Shown: positions 1-8,243 of the stretch, one piece after another
How the letters are laid out: every line of letters starts with the position of its first letter
Position numbering within the stretch: position 1 is the first letter of the stretch
Assembly (NCBI RefSeq): GCF_900156915.1
Contig: NZ_LT732535.1
Location: forward strand, 1,626,554-1,690,553
DNA: 64,000 nucleotides
DNA from: Sediminibacillus massiliensis
Lineage (GTDB): Bacteria > Bacillota > Bacilli > Bacillales > Amphibacillaceae
Direction of reading: 5' to 3'
Translations under genes and position numbers: made by a program
Notes under the pieces: generated by a model
What the model saw: only the letters and a program-made list of their open reading frames with translations
Database searches by the model: none
What the model was told of the DNA's origin: nothing

Positions 1-1136
1 CTTAGAAATATGATAGCCGTCATACAAAGCATGGAAGCAGTAGTGATAACAATAAACGACCGTAAAACGTCCTGTTGATCCAACTCTCTGTCAAACACTT
101 TTATGCTTGTGTTGCCTTTAGCAAAATTGTAGATGGTCATTAACATGATCGCAAAAGTGGTCGTTCTGATTCCGCCTCCCACACTACTTGGTGAGGCACC
201 AATAAACATTAATATACAGATAACGATTAAAGTCGGAGTAGAGAACTCATTTACATCCATCGTAGCAAGGCCTCCGTTCCTGGTCGTAACAGATTGAAAC
301 AGACTGTAAAAAATCTGTTCATGCCATGTTTTATCGGCTAAAAAGCCATTTTGTTCCATAAGCAAAATCAACAGCCACCCCGCTAGAATTAGTGCAAAGA
401 AAGTGATGGTGGTCAATTTTGTAAACAGCGAAAATGTATATTTGTGATTTAAATTCCGCTTCTTGCCACTCAGTAATTCCTGTACTTCAATCAAAACAGG
501 AAAGCCGATTGCCCCGAGAGTCAACAGGGTGATATTGACAAACTGGACAAAGTAATCATCAGCAAACGGCACAAGCGATGCCCCCGTTATATCAAAACCG
601 GCATTGGTCGTCGCACTGACCGCTCCGAAGTACCCCTGTAACAGGGCTTCCTGCCATGTATCGTAATAATTCAAGAAATGGACTGTCAGAATCACAGTAC
701 CAACTAGCTCTATCAGGAGAATGATTTTCAAAATTTGCAGCATCAACCGGACAAGGCCCGATAAAGTTGATCGGTTCTGATCAATTTGAATCAGCTGCCT
801 TCCCCTTATCCCAACTTTTTTGCCAAGGACTATCCAAATAAAAGTACCTAACGTCATAATGCCGATCCCACCGAACTGAAGTACAAATGTCAATGCGATC
901 TTTCCAAAGAAATTAAATGTATCTGGAGTCGACACGACAGTAAGCCCGGTCACACTGATTGCACTAACGGCTGTGAATAACAAATCGATGAAAGACATGT
1001 CATGGCCCGGGTTGTGGAAAAAAGGGATGCCAAGCAGGCTCATCGAAAACATCACAGCTATGAAATAAAACAGCACGATTAAACGAATTGTGGACAAATG
1101 GGTAACTTCTTTGATAAGCTTCGAAAAAATATTCAT
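1..1136 (-). CDS. KtrB/TrkH-family potassium uptake channel subunit (C-terminus outside window)
   Basis: Translating the minus strand from the ATG at 1136 gives about 378 residues open to the window edge; the family is about 450 aa, so roughly 70 C-terminal residues are missing. It is a multi-span membrane protein with the four pore-loop repeats of K+ transporters: SVTGL (residues 61-65), TTNAGFD, TTRNGGL, and a glycine-rich SSVGGGIRTTT segment. Known family role: the membrane pore of Ktr K+ uptake, gated by a cytoplasmic RCK subunit (KtrA/KtrC). No RCK gene lies in the visible flank, as is usual for ktrD-type loci. The start is fixed by AAGGGGAT 4 bases upstream. It is divergent from the LacI gene. 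KtrB versus KtrD is not resolved. Confidence 0.9.
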   Translation of the reverse strand, partial: MNIFSKLIKEVTHLSTIRLIVLFYFIAVMFSMSLLGIPFFHNPGHDMSFIDLLFTAVSAISVTGLTVVSTPDTFNFFGKIALTFVLQFGGIGIMTLGTFIWIVLGKKVGIRGRQLIQIDQNRSTLSGLVRLMLQILKIILLIELVGTVILTVHFLNYYDTWQEALLQGYFGAVSATTNAGFDITGASLVPFADDYFVQFVNITLLTLGAIGFPVLIEVQELLSGKKRNLNHKYTFSLFTKLTTITFFALILAGWLLILLMEQNGFLADKTWHEQIFYSLFQSVTTRNGGLATMDVNEFSTPTLIVICILMFIGASPSSVGGGIRTTTFAIMLMTIYNFAKGNTSIKVFDRELDQQDVLRSFIVITTASMLCMTAIIFL

Positions 1137-1344
1137 ATGTATCCCCTTATCTGTGCATCCAAAATATCGAATCTCCATTAATATACTACAAAATCTCGAA
1201 AACTAATATGTTGTTTCAACGTCTCTTTCGCAGTTTTTCTATATTAGCATAAGTAGATTCCACTTGTGAAGCATCAATTGTATAAAGCTATAGTGACCAA
1301 GAATCCTTTCTCGTTTAAGATTTACATAAACCTGTATAGCCACA

Positions 1345-1535
1345 ATATCCATAAACTACGACATAACTTTTTTGTGACTTCCTTCCATTCTTTTCGGATT
1401 GAGTGGTAGTCCAGCGCTGCGGAAAAATACTCGCTTTCCGTAGCGTCGGGTTAGCACTTAACCTGTAAAGGATTACAGAAAGTTTCTCTAAGGTGAATTT
1501 TCACTATGTCGCAGTTTGCCTCTGCTGTGAAGCAA
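1345..1535 (+). repeat. Dispersed intergenic repeat, copy 1 (partial)
   Basis: This lies in the 549-base gap between the K+ transporter and lacI genes. It holds the module ATAAACTACGACATAAC, then CGGATTGAGTGGTAGTCCAG, the head GCTGCGGAAAAATACTCGC, and a tail module TTCACTATGTCGCAGTTTGC. All four recur elsewhere in the window (10.97, 28.4, 28.9, 33.4, 43.1, 63.5 kb). The right inverted end is missing, so this copy is deleted or rearranged. No gene was seen in the rest of the gap. Confidence 0.8.
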
Positions 1536-1685
1536 AAATTATTATAAAAAGAAAGGGATAGCAAGGTTTTTCTGGGTGGTTAATGACTCTTTGCATGATG
1601 GATGTGAGAGGAAATGGTATGATGAATCTTATATAAGTAGTTTTGACACCTGCACGATTGGTAAGCAGTCAAGAAAGGTGATAGT

Positions 1686-2645
1686 ATGACAAATATAAGG
1701 GATTTGGCTAAAATTGCCGGTGTTTCGGTAACGACTGTGTCCCGCGTCCTGAACAATCACCCATACGTGAGCCAGGAGAAAAAGGATGCCGTATCAAGAG
1801 CAATCAAAGAAAGCAATTATCATAAAAATATCAACGCAGTCCATTTAAGCAAAGGGCGGACAAACCTTATCGGAGTAGCGGTGCCCTTTTCCGACCACCC
1901 ATATTTTGGTCTATTGTTAAAAGGAATCGCCAACGAATCGCTAAAGAACAATTATAAACTTGTACTGTTTCAAACCAATTATGAAGAAACAAGAGAATTG
2001 GAAGCATTGGAAATGCTGAAACAGAAACAAATCGATTCACTGATCATCTGTTCTAGAATCTGTGATTGGAAAGTGGTAGAAGATTATCTTACCTCAGGTC
2101 CTATTGTCCTTTGTGAAAAAACAATCGGCGATCAAGTTTCATCGACTTATATAGATCACTATAAGAGTTTTAGTGATGCACTCAACTATTTATTCCAAAA
2201 AGGCCACAGGAAAATCGGGTACTGTATCGGCCGCCGTTCGGGAACAAACAGTAAAGACCGGCACAAGGCATATCGCCATTTTTTAAAAGAGCGCCAGCTA
2301 TGCTACCGCCCTGAATACGTTTTTGACCAATGTTTGCACTTTGAGGATGGTTCGGAAGTCATAAACAAAATGAAACAACTCCAAGAGCCTCCAACCGCAC
2401 TTCTGGTGACAAGTGATCAGGTGGCGGCAGGAATAGCGGCTTGCTCCAAAAATGAAGGGATAGCCATTCCGGAGAATCTCGCTCTAGTCGGTTTCAATAA
2501 CGAGCCGATTGCCCAAATGATGAATATTACGACGGTTGAAATCCCGCTGGTAGAAATGGGTATAAATTTGCTGCGTCAAGCGGTTAACAAAGCAATAACC
2601 CGCAAAGAAATTGACGTCACACTGATTGAAAGAGAGTCTGTCTGA
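1686..2645 (+). CDS. LacI/GalR-family transcriptional regulator
   Basis: A 319-aa protein with an N-terminal LacI helix-turn-helix (IRDLAKIAGVSVTTVSRVLN, residues 4-23, plus hinge helix) followed by a periplasmic-binding-protein-like effector domain. The effector region carries the usual PTALLVTSDQVAAG and LALVGFNNEPIAQ segments. The family binds operator DNA as a dimer and responds to sugars or nucleobases. Here the ligand is unknown, because no sugar uptake or catabolic operon is adjacent. Start supported by AGAAAGGTGAT 5 bases upstream. Length is normal for the family (about 330 aa). The gene is monocistronic and convergent with the NUDIX gene, whose stop is 17 bases away. Confidence 0.92.
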   Translation: MTNIRDLAKIAGVSVTTVSRVLNNHPYVSQEKKDAVSRAIKESNYHKNINAVHLSKGRTNLIGVAVPFSDHPYFGLLLKGIANESLKNNYKLVLFQTNYEETRELEALEMLKQKQIDSLIICSRICDWKVVEDYLTSGPIVLCEKTIGDQVSSTYIDHYKSFSDALNYLFQKGHRKIGYCIGRRSGTNSKDRHKAYRHFLKERQLCYRPEYVFDQCLHFEDGSEVINKMKQLQEPPTALLVTSDQVAAGIAACSKNEGIAIPENLALVGFNNEPIAQMMNITTVEIPLVEMGINLLRQAVNKAITRKEIDVTLIERESV

Positions 2646-2661
2646 ACCTTAGGCAGACTCT

Positions 2662-3285
2662 CTATTTCTGTTTAAGCTCCTTTTCGATCAACAGAGCAAC
2701 TCGATTGAAATAGGAACTCTGATGCGGCACGATGTCCTTTATGCTAATTTCCTTTGCAAAAAAATTCTGTTCGCCAAGTTCGGTGATGTCAAATCCCTCC
2801 AAAGTTATCTTCTCTTTTTTCTTAAAACAAAGATGAAAGAAATCGATAAATGGAGTCTGGGAAATTCCCGCCACTTCTTCTTTTTGCAGAAGAAAGCTAT
2901 CCATTTTACCTTCCATCCAGTACAAAAACACATGTGCTCGTTCTTTGTCTATAAACCCATTGCTGCTAATAATGTCTTCCACGACTCCCAGATCAGTCAG
3001 ATGCTCTATTGGAACATCTATTCCCAGTTCTTCCTTTATTTCTCTAACGCCGTCTTGAATAGTTTCTTCAGCAAGGATATGCCCTGCAGCAGTGATATCA
3101 AATAAATCCGGAAAGTCTTTTTTAAGATGGCTTCTCTTTTGTAAGTATATGTAATCAATCCCATTTTCCCTGCTGACAAACCAGCAATGAAATGTTTCAT
3201 GCCAATAGCCTTCCCTGTGTACTGTATCTCGATCGGCAGTTCCTATTTTTTTGCCTGACTGATCCAAAATTTCAAGGTATTCCAT
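2662..3285 (-). CDS. NUDIX hydrolase, isopentenyl-diphosphate-isomerase-like subgroup
   Basis: A 207-aa protein with a NUDIX box around residues 68-90: GHILAEETIQD followed by GVREIKEELGID, which carries the REXXEE metal-binding core. The box is one residue shorter than the textbook spacing between the first Glu and the Arg. The N-terminal lead (EYLEILDQSGKKIGTADRD) and the conserved HRxGxWHxTFHCWF region are typical of the YfcD/Idi-like NUDIX branch. The substrate cannot be predicted. The start follows GAGGGGTGG. It shares the minus strand with the downstream-oriented FusB-like gene but is about 70 bases from it, so co-transcription is possible. Confidence 0.85.
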   Translation of the reverse strand: MEYLEILDQSGKKIGTADRDTVHREGYWHETFHCWFVSRENGIDYIYLQKRSHLKKDFPDLFDITAAGHILAEETIQDGVREIKEELGIDVPIEHLTDLGVVEDIISSNGFIDKERAHVFLYWMEGKMDSFLLQKEEVAGISQTPFIDFFHLCFKKKEKITLEGFDITELGEQNFFAKEISIKDIVPHQSSYFNRVALLIEKELKQK

Positions 3286-3355
3286 TGTTGTTCCACCCCT
3301 CTATTAATGAAGAAGAAACCAATCCTCTTATTAGAAGATCGGTTTCTCATCCTCC

Positions 3356-3991
3356 CTATTTTATACGATTGAGAAATTCGTCCATCTTTTTCAAATTGGT
3401 GATATTTTGATTGCACGTTTCGCTGTTTCTGCATATATGGCTTCCTCTTTTTACATAGGTTCCATTACCTGTCCCTTTTTCTTCTGAAACAAACAACCCT
3501 ACCTCTTCATTTCCGTTACATAGTGTACAAATGCCTTTTTGATTCGAATTTGTGAAAGAACCTTTCACACCAATCAAGGTTCCAAAATGAGGGGCTACGA
3601 TGAATTTCTTGCTTGATCCTTTATCAATCCAGCTTAGATAGGTTGTCTCTTTAAAATCTATGTTTTCCAAACGTGGGGTTTTCAATTTTTTTGTCTTAGG
3701 AAACAACTTATGAATAGTGTTTTCTGAGATGTCTGGAAATGGAATGACATGGGACTTGATCCGCGCCAAGAACAAGACAGCATCTTCTTTATCCTGTATG
3801 TTTGTAATTCCGTTCAAAACTTCTTTTTGCTCTTCTTGCAATCCATCGAACTGGCTGGTCACTTTTTCTATCGCCAAGGACTCGAGGGTCTTCAATACAT
3901 CAAAGTCATTTACAGAAGCATGTCCGTTCACTAGGTACTGCACCTGTTCTTTTATGAAATTATATTGATGAGTCTGTATAAACGGCTCCAT
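3356..3991 (-). CDS. FusB/FBP-type elongation factor G-binding protein
   Basis: A 211-aa protein. The start is placed at 3991 because AGGAGTG lies just upstream; a longer in-frame start at 4054 has no such site. The N-terminal half is a helical EF-G-binding domain. The C-terminal treble-clef zinc finger is visible as CTLC (about residue 157) and a later CRNSETC, together with an HFGTLIGVKG segment. Known role: FusB/FusC and the chromosomal FBP homologues bind EF-G and rescue it from the ribosome, giving fusidic acid resistance when expressed. Length matches FusB (213 aa). Whether this chromosomal copy confers resistance is not evident. Confidence 0.85.
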   Translation of the reverse strand: MEPFIQTHQYNFIKEQVQYLVNGHASVNDFDVLKTLESLAIEKVTSQFDGLQEEQKEVLNGITNIQDKEDAVLFLARIKSHVIPFPDISENTIHKLFPKTKKLKTPRLENIDFKETTYLSWIDKGSSKKFIVAPHFGTLIGVKGSFTNSNQKGICTLCNGNEEVGLFVSEEKGTGNGTYVKRGSHICRNSETCNQNITNLKKMDEFLNRIK

Positions 3992-4159
3992 TCTTTCACT
4001 CCTAACTGTATGTATGCTTCGCCAATCTGTTGGCCAGGCAAATAATATTCCCATTCTATTATATATGAAGTAACCAAACTAACACCACACCCATTAGGCC
4101 AGGTGGCCGTTTTACCAATCAAGCATATATTAATGGATAGAGAGTTTGGGGGTGGAATA

Positions 4160-4588
4160 ATGGCAGTTGTTAAGGCAACCGATGCAGATATTAGTTTATT
4201 GGCAAGGTTGATGCGTGCAGAAGCAGAGAGTGAAGGCAAACAAGGGATGTTGATGGTCGGCAATGTAGGCATTAATCGAATTAGGGCAAACTGCTCTGAC
4301 TTCGTGGGACTGAGAACGATTCGGGACATGATTTATCAAGAACATGCCTTCGAAGCTGTTCAAAAAGGATATTTTTATCAAAGGGCAAGAGAAAGTGAAA
4401 AAAGACTGGCGCGCCGCGCGGTTCAAGGAGAAAGACTGTGGCCGGCAAAGTTTTCTCTCTGGTATTTCCGTCCAGAGGGGGAATGCCCGCCAACATGGTA
4501 TGACCAGCCATTGGTTGGTCGGTATAAACAGCACTGCTTCTATGAACCTACTGCGGAAGAATGCGAGAACGTCTACAATATATTCTAA
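4160..4588 (+). CDS. cwlJ: Spore cortex lytic hydrolase CwlJ
   Basis: A 142-aa protein, the same length as Bacillus subtilis CwlJ, made only of the SleB/CwlJ hydrolase domain. Diagnostic segments are LARLMRAEAESEG (with the catalytic-type Glu), GNVGINRI, FWYFRP-like FSLWYFRPEG, and the C-terminal QHCFYEPT. It lacks a signal peptide, which is normal for CwlJ, a coat-associated enzyme that degrades cortex peptidoglycan during germination, classically triggered by Ca-DPA. The start is set at 4160 by GGGGGTGG; an upstream ATG at 4103 has no Shine-Dalgarno. The usual partner gerQ is not adjacent. Confidence 0.93.
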   Translation: MAVVKATDADISLLARLMRAEAESEGKQGMLMVGNVGINRIRANCSDFVGLRTIRDMIYQEHAFEAVQKGYFYQRARESEKRLARRAVQGERLWPAKFSLWYFRPEGECPPTWYDQPLVGRYKQHCFYEPTAEECENVYNIF

Positions 4589-4644
4589 CAAATATGCTGT
4601 GAATGCTACGCTATACGCAGCATTTCTTCCACATGGCCCAGGAA

Positions 4645-4680
4645 TGAAAAATCCCTCCATACCATGGCATGGAGGGATGG
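4645..4680 (-). terminator. Intrinsic terminator of the manganese catalase gene
   Basis: The inverted repeat TCCCTCCAT...ATGGAGGGA sits immediately after the catalase stop and is followed on the minus strand by a T-run. It may also slow transcription coming from cwlJ. Confidence 0.75.
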
Positions 4681-4681
4681 G

Positions 4682-5554
4682 TTACATGTTATTTTGTGGA
4701 GGTGTCCCGTGTATATAGGATGGTGCTGGCATAAGTTTTGGTTTTTGCCCCATTGGTTCCGGTTTTTCCTGATATTCAAACTGACCTTGACCATCAATAC
4801 TTTTTCCGCTGGCCCACCGACCGCCATGGCTTTCTGTTCCTTCTGAAAAATTCATGAACGTATAGGAGACTTCCTGTTTTTCTAAATCTTGCGGGAAAGT
4901 ACTTGGAACAACCGGCTTTTGAGTCTGTTCGATATCTTCAATGGCAGCCATCCATTGATTTTGATGCATCGTATCTCGCGCAATCAAGAAGGACAACATG
5001 TCGCGTACACCATTATCAGTTGTCATTTCATATAAGCGGGCAACTTGCAGTCTTCCCTGTGATTCAGCATTAAGGTTGGCCCTGAAATCAGCAAGAAGGT
5101 TTCCACTGGCAATCGTGTATCGGGAATTCCATGGGTAGCCGACGCTGTCAACTGCTTGTGCACCAAGTCCTGATACAATCCCATGCTGGGGGTTCATCCC
5201 ACTCAAAACGGTCTGGATAATTTGATCCTGGAGATCCGCATTCCCGCCCATCGCTGAATTCAAGACTGGATTTTCTGCTGCATTCATTTGATCTCTTACC
5301 GGAGCATTATCCAACAGCTGAGCGATCATAGTGGAAATCATTTCGACATGAGCAATTTCCTCCGTTCCAATATCAAGCAGCATATCACGGTATTTCATAT
5401 CAGCTCTGCAGTTCCATCCCTGAAATAGATATTGCATCATAACAGTGATTTCGCCGAACTGTCCCCCCAAGATTTCCTGCAGCTTTTTGGCGTAGACTGG
5501 GTCCGGACGATCCGGCTTGGCATTGTATTGCAATTCCTTCACATGGTAAAACAT
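4682..5554 (-). CDS. Manganese catalase (YdbD/CotJC family)
   Basis: A 290-aa ferritin-like four-helix protein that disproportionates H2O2 at a di-manganese centre. Candidate ligands are in QFGEITVMMQYLFQGW (Glu35), GTEEIAHVEM (Glu65/66, His69) and ARDTMHQNQW. The C-terminal tail is Pro/Gly/Gln-rich and ends in PSYIHGTPPQNNM. In Bacillus, relatives are spore-associated (CotJC, YjqC) or general-stress proteins (YdbD). Convergence with cwlJ fits, but does not prove, a spore role. Start: AAGGAGGAATAGC before ATG. The 285 bases upstream (5555-5839) contain no gene I can support. Confidence 0.9.
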   Translation of the reverse strand: MFYHVKELQYNAKPDRPDPVYAKKLQEILGGQFGEITVMMQYLFQGWNCRADMKYRDMLLDIGTEEIAHVEMISTMIAQLLDNAPVRDQMNAAENPVLNSAMGGNADLQDQIIQTVLSGMNPQHGIVSGLGAQAVDSVGYPWNSRYTIASGNLLADFRANLNAESQGRLQVARLYEMTTDNGVRDMLSFLIARDTMHQNQWMAAIEDIEQTQKPVVPSTFPQDLEKQEVSYTFMNFSEGTESHGGRWASGKSIDGQGQFEYQEKPEPMGQKPKLMPAPSYIHGTPPQNNM

Positions 5555-5839
5555 GCTATTCCTCCTTTTAAGTTAAAGCTGACGGTAGTTTGCCCTAATG
5601 AAGGAAGAATATTTAATCTCCAAATAACAATGACCACGGAAGTGAACCGTCGATTACTGTTGAAGGAAAGGAGGATAATGCCTGATTTGTGAGCTCGCCC
5701 CAGCTCCATATTTAACTCTTCACGTTCAATGTTTAAGCTTCCGCTCACCGTTTTATGGGGAAAACTTCTGATTTCACCCATACGAAAACTTTATACAGCT
5801 GGAAGAACTGCTTTTCACCAAGGTTTTGCTTAGATTCTC

Positions 5840-6247
5840 TTAAGTCAGTTCAACTAGATTAAGCTGCCAAGTCACCCCGAACTTATCCTGGACCCAGCCA
5901 AATTTTCTACTGAAAGGATATTCAGCCAAAGGCATTAAGACGATGCCATCCACTGAGAGTTTTTCAAATGCCCAGTCGATCTCATCTTCTGTGTCGCAAG
6001 TGACAAATAAAGAAATCCCGGGAGTAAAACCGAATTCATGTCCGACGCTGCTGTCTATGCACATTATTTCCTGCCCTTTAACCGTAAAGGCAGCCTGCAT
6101 CACGGATCCCTCAACCCCTGCTTCATCTGGTCCATACTTTGATATATAGATGACTTCCGCATCATTAAAAGCCTCTACATAATGCTCCATTGCTTCCTCT
6201 GCCGTGCCTGAGAACATAAGAAACGGATGTACTTTTTGTTTATCCAT
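5840..6247 (-). CDS. VOC/PhnB-like glyoxalase-fold protein
   Basis: A 135-aa single-domain protein of the PhnB / '3-demethylubiquinone methyltransferase-like' branch of the vicinal oxygen chelate superfamily. Family-typical segments are HPFLMFSGTAEEAMEHY at the N-terminus, YGPDE, SLFVTCDTEDEID and the C-terminal GWVQDKFGVTWQL. The usual partner residues of true glyoxalase I are not obvious. Most PhnB-like proteins have no assigned reaction. Start ATG follows AAGGAGT. Monocistronic. Confidence 0.88.
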   Translation of the reverse strand: MDKQKVHPFLMFSGTAEEAMEHYVEAFNDAEVIYISKYGPDEAGVEGSVMQAAFTVKGQEIMCIDSSVGHEFGFTPGISLFVTCDTEDEIDWAFEKLSVDGIVLMPLAEYPFSRKFGWVQDKFGVTWQLNLVELT

Positions 6248-6377
6248 AAAACATAACTCCTTCTCTTATTTCCTGTTTGTTCCATCATATCATACTCCAA
6301 AAAGGCAATGGTTGGATGTTTCAGTTTTCATGAGAAAGGCAAAAGCACTAATATCAGATTAAAAGGAGTGTAACAAG

Positions 6378-6773
6378 ATGAGCACTAATATCAATGAATT
6401 GGCAAAAAATTTTGGGGACATTCTAAATGCCGAGCCGGAAGTCGAAAACGGAATGTGCGAAGTTGAAATTGAGAGAGATTTGGATGTAACTGTTCAAGGA
6501 AGGCCATTTAAAAGTGAATTAAGTATGGAAATTCACTTTGAGTCTCTTGAAGATGACGGCACCGCTTTAAATCATGCTGAAATTGTCGTTCTTCCAGAAG
6601 AAATACCCGAATTCACGCGGACCCTCGGCAAAAATGATCTGACGGTGACAGCCCTTCACAATCACTGGTTATTCGCGGAACCGAGCATAAAGTATTTACA
6701 TGTACAATCCGTGGAAAAGCCGGAAGAGTTTGCGCAGAAACTTGCTGAATCCATTAAAGTTCTAAAAAAGTAA
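6378..6773 (+). CDS. DUF1259 (LppY/LpqO-like) protein
   Basis: A 131-aa soluble protein with the conserved TALHNHWLFAEPSIKYLHVQ core of the LppY/LpqO family (DUF1259). Many relatives are lipoproteins with two tandem copies. This one has a single copy and no signal peptide, so it should be cytosolic. Function in the family is unknown. The His-X-His-rich core suggests a metal or ligand site, but that is inference. Start: AAAAGGAGTG 8 bases before ATG. A strong hairpin follows the stop. Confidence 0.82.
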   Translation: MSTNINELAKNFGDILNAEPEVENGMCEVEIERDLDVTVQGRPFKSELSMEIHFESLEDDGTALNHAEIVVLPEEIPEFTRTLGKNDLTVTALHNHWLFAEPSIKYLHVQSVEKPEEFAQKLAESIKVLKK

Positions 6774-6782
6774 ATTTTTTTA

Positions 6783-6820
6783 TAAAAGCGGGAACGCTAA
6801 ACTAGCTGTCCCCGCTTTAT
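6783..6820. terminator. Bidirectional intrinsic terminator
   Basis: AAAGCGGGAAC...TGTCCCCGCTTT with T-rich sequence on both sides, between the convergent DUF1259 and small-multidrug-export genes. Confidence 0.8.
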
Positions 6821-6821
6821 A

Positions 6822-7310
6822 TTACTTTTCGAGAAGGTCTGTCAAAAACCCACTATCTTCTAAGTCACCTATGAAAAAGTCTACTCCATATACAGAAGCA
6901 ATCCCTAAGACAAGTGTCCAAAATACCAAGCTCACCGAAATCCAAACAAAGGTCCTTCTTTTCGAACCACCGAAAGTGAGTGCCAGCAATACAGATAAAT
7001 GACTCCCGACAAAGAATGGACCAATCAATGTCAAACCTGGCAATCCGTATTTGTTCCATATCGTTTTTGCCCTTTTGCTTCTTTTCGATTCACGGTTACC
7101 GCCATCCTTTTTCCCAGTTCTCCATTTTCTGATCTTATCTACAAACAGAATCAGCAGGCTGATAGTTAAATAGTTTCCAAGAAAAGCAAATACCATCACC
7201 GGAACAGCCGGTAATCCTCCCACAATAGCGATTGGAATGATTGCCATTATCTCAAAAAAAGGAGTTGCTGCCAGTAAAAAAATGATCAGATATGTCAAAA
7301 ACATGCTCAT
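6822..7310 (-). CDS. Small multi-drug export family membrane protein (COG2426)
   Basis: A 162-aa protein with about four membrane segments. The family signatures are TPFFEIMAIIPIAIVGGLP near the N-terminus and YGLPGLTLIGPFFVGSHLS in the middle, separated by a basic loop rich in Lys/Arg. The family is distantly related to DedA/SNARE-associated proteins, and the 'multidrug export' name is historical. It overlaps the preceding membrane-protein gene by 4 bases (ATGA-type), so it is translationally coupled and is the last gene of a three-gene operon led by an Xre regulator. Substrate unknown. Confidence 0.82.
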   Translation of the reverse strand: MSMFLTYLIIFLLAATPFFEIMAIIPIAIVGGLPAVPVMVFAFLGNYLTISLLILFVDKIRKWRTGKKDGGNRESKRSKRAKTIWNKYGLPGLTLIGPFFVGSHLSVLLALTFGGSKRRTFVWISVSLVFWTLVLGIASVYGVDFFIGDLEDSGFLTDLLEK

Positions 7311-7750
7311 CCGTCCCCCTCAAGCTCCAGCTTACGAATTTCAGACCAGTAGATGAAATATTGCAAAGCTCCAATCGATAAAAGCAGCCAGATCGGGAAG
7401 TATGGAATGATGTCCTGAAGGCTTATTGCCAGAACCATCCCGACAGGAATAGCAAAACAATAAAAAATGTAAACCTTTCTGCAAGCCTTGAAAGTCACCC
7501 ACTGCATTCCTTCATCTTCTTCTCTCAATTCATATGGAATATAAGTGTGTAATTTTATTCTCTTCTCGGGATTCCTCTTGTTGTGATGCTTCATCAACGC
7601 ATAGTAACCAGCTATAAACAAAAGCAGGGGAAACAACACCCAGTTGCCGTTATCGAGCCACCCTTCATGAAAACTAACCAGCAATACCCCAAGCAAAGCC
7701 AATATAATCACTGAAATAAATGGTGACTTCAAAAATCTTTCCAATCTCAT
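7307..7750 (-). CDS. Uncharacterised four-span membrane protein
   Basis: A 147-aa protein with paired hydrophobic segments (residues about 10-30, 35-50, 95-115, 118-135) and a charged central loop. I do not recognise the family with certainty; such proteins are commonly encoded directly after small Xre regulators. The start at 7750 (ATGAGATTGG) is chosen for the AAAGGATGAGG site. An upstream ATG at 7771 overlapping the regulator's stop is the alternative. Both imply coupling to the regulator gene. Confidence 0.65.
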   Translation of the reverse strand: MRLERFLKSPFISVIILALLGVLLVSFHEGWLDNGNWVLFPLLLFIAGYYALMKHHNKRNPEKRIKLHTYIPYELREEDEGMQWVTFKACRKVYIFYCFAIPVGMVLAISLQDIIPYFPIWLLLSIGALQYFIYWSEIRKLELEGDG

Positions 7751-7763
7751 CTCCTCATCCTTT

Positions 7764-7964
7764 CTATTCATCCTCGAGCCAGAAGACCTCTTCCAATGGC
7801 AGTCCAAAAGTTTGGGAGATTTTCAATCCTAGTGTGATCGATGGTTGATAATCCCCTTTTTCTATGAGTCCGATTGTCTGCCTGGTCACTCCAATACGCT
7901 TTCCAAGGTCTGTTTGTGATAATTGGTCGCGTGCCCTCAACTCTCTCACACGATTATGTAACAT
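7764..7964 (-). CDS. Small Xre-family (YgzD-like) DNA-binding regulator
   Basis: A 66-aa protein consisting entirely of an HTH_3 domain. LSQTDLGKRIGVTRQTIGLI forms helices 2-3, followed by EKGDYQPSITLGLKIS and an acidic FWLEDE tail. Such stand-alone Xre repressors usually autoregulate and control the adjacent membrane-protein gene, which here starts at the regulator's stop codon. An inverted repeat over the promoter (see 7992-8026) is the likely operator. Confidence 0.88.
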   Translation of the reverse strand: MLHNRVRELRARDQLSQTDLGKRIGVTRQTIGLIEKGDYQPSITLGLKISQTFGLPLEEVFWLEDE

Positions 7965-7991
7965 AAAAACAGTCCCTTCGTATTAAATACA

Positions 7992-8026
7992 AGTATAATG
8001 TAAAACAAACCTTACATAATGTCAAC
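7992..8026 (-). promoter_or_regulatory. Promoter with ATGTAA-N8-TTACAT inverted repeat, probable Xre operator
   Basis: On the minus strand a TTGACA -35 box (8025-8020) precedes TACATTATACT, which can supply a -10 at about 17 bp spacing. The inverted repeat ATGTAA...TTACAT (7998-8017) overlaps this core promoter, the expected layout for autorepression by the small Xre protein. Inference from position and symmetry only. Confidence 0.5.
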
Positions 8027-8243
8027 CTTATTTAACATATTGTTATAAATGGTTTACATTGTATCAAATCGCAATTAGTATAAATCTTGGAATCAAACAT
8101 AGGAATAAAGACACCATACTAAAGGAAAAGATTCATTTTCCTTTAGGTACGTGGCATTAATTTCCATAATAAACACCCATCAGCGCAAAGTTTCATGTAT
8201 TATTTAAATATTCAAATAATTTATGGATGGAGGATGTGAAACT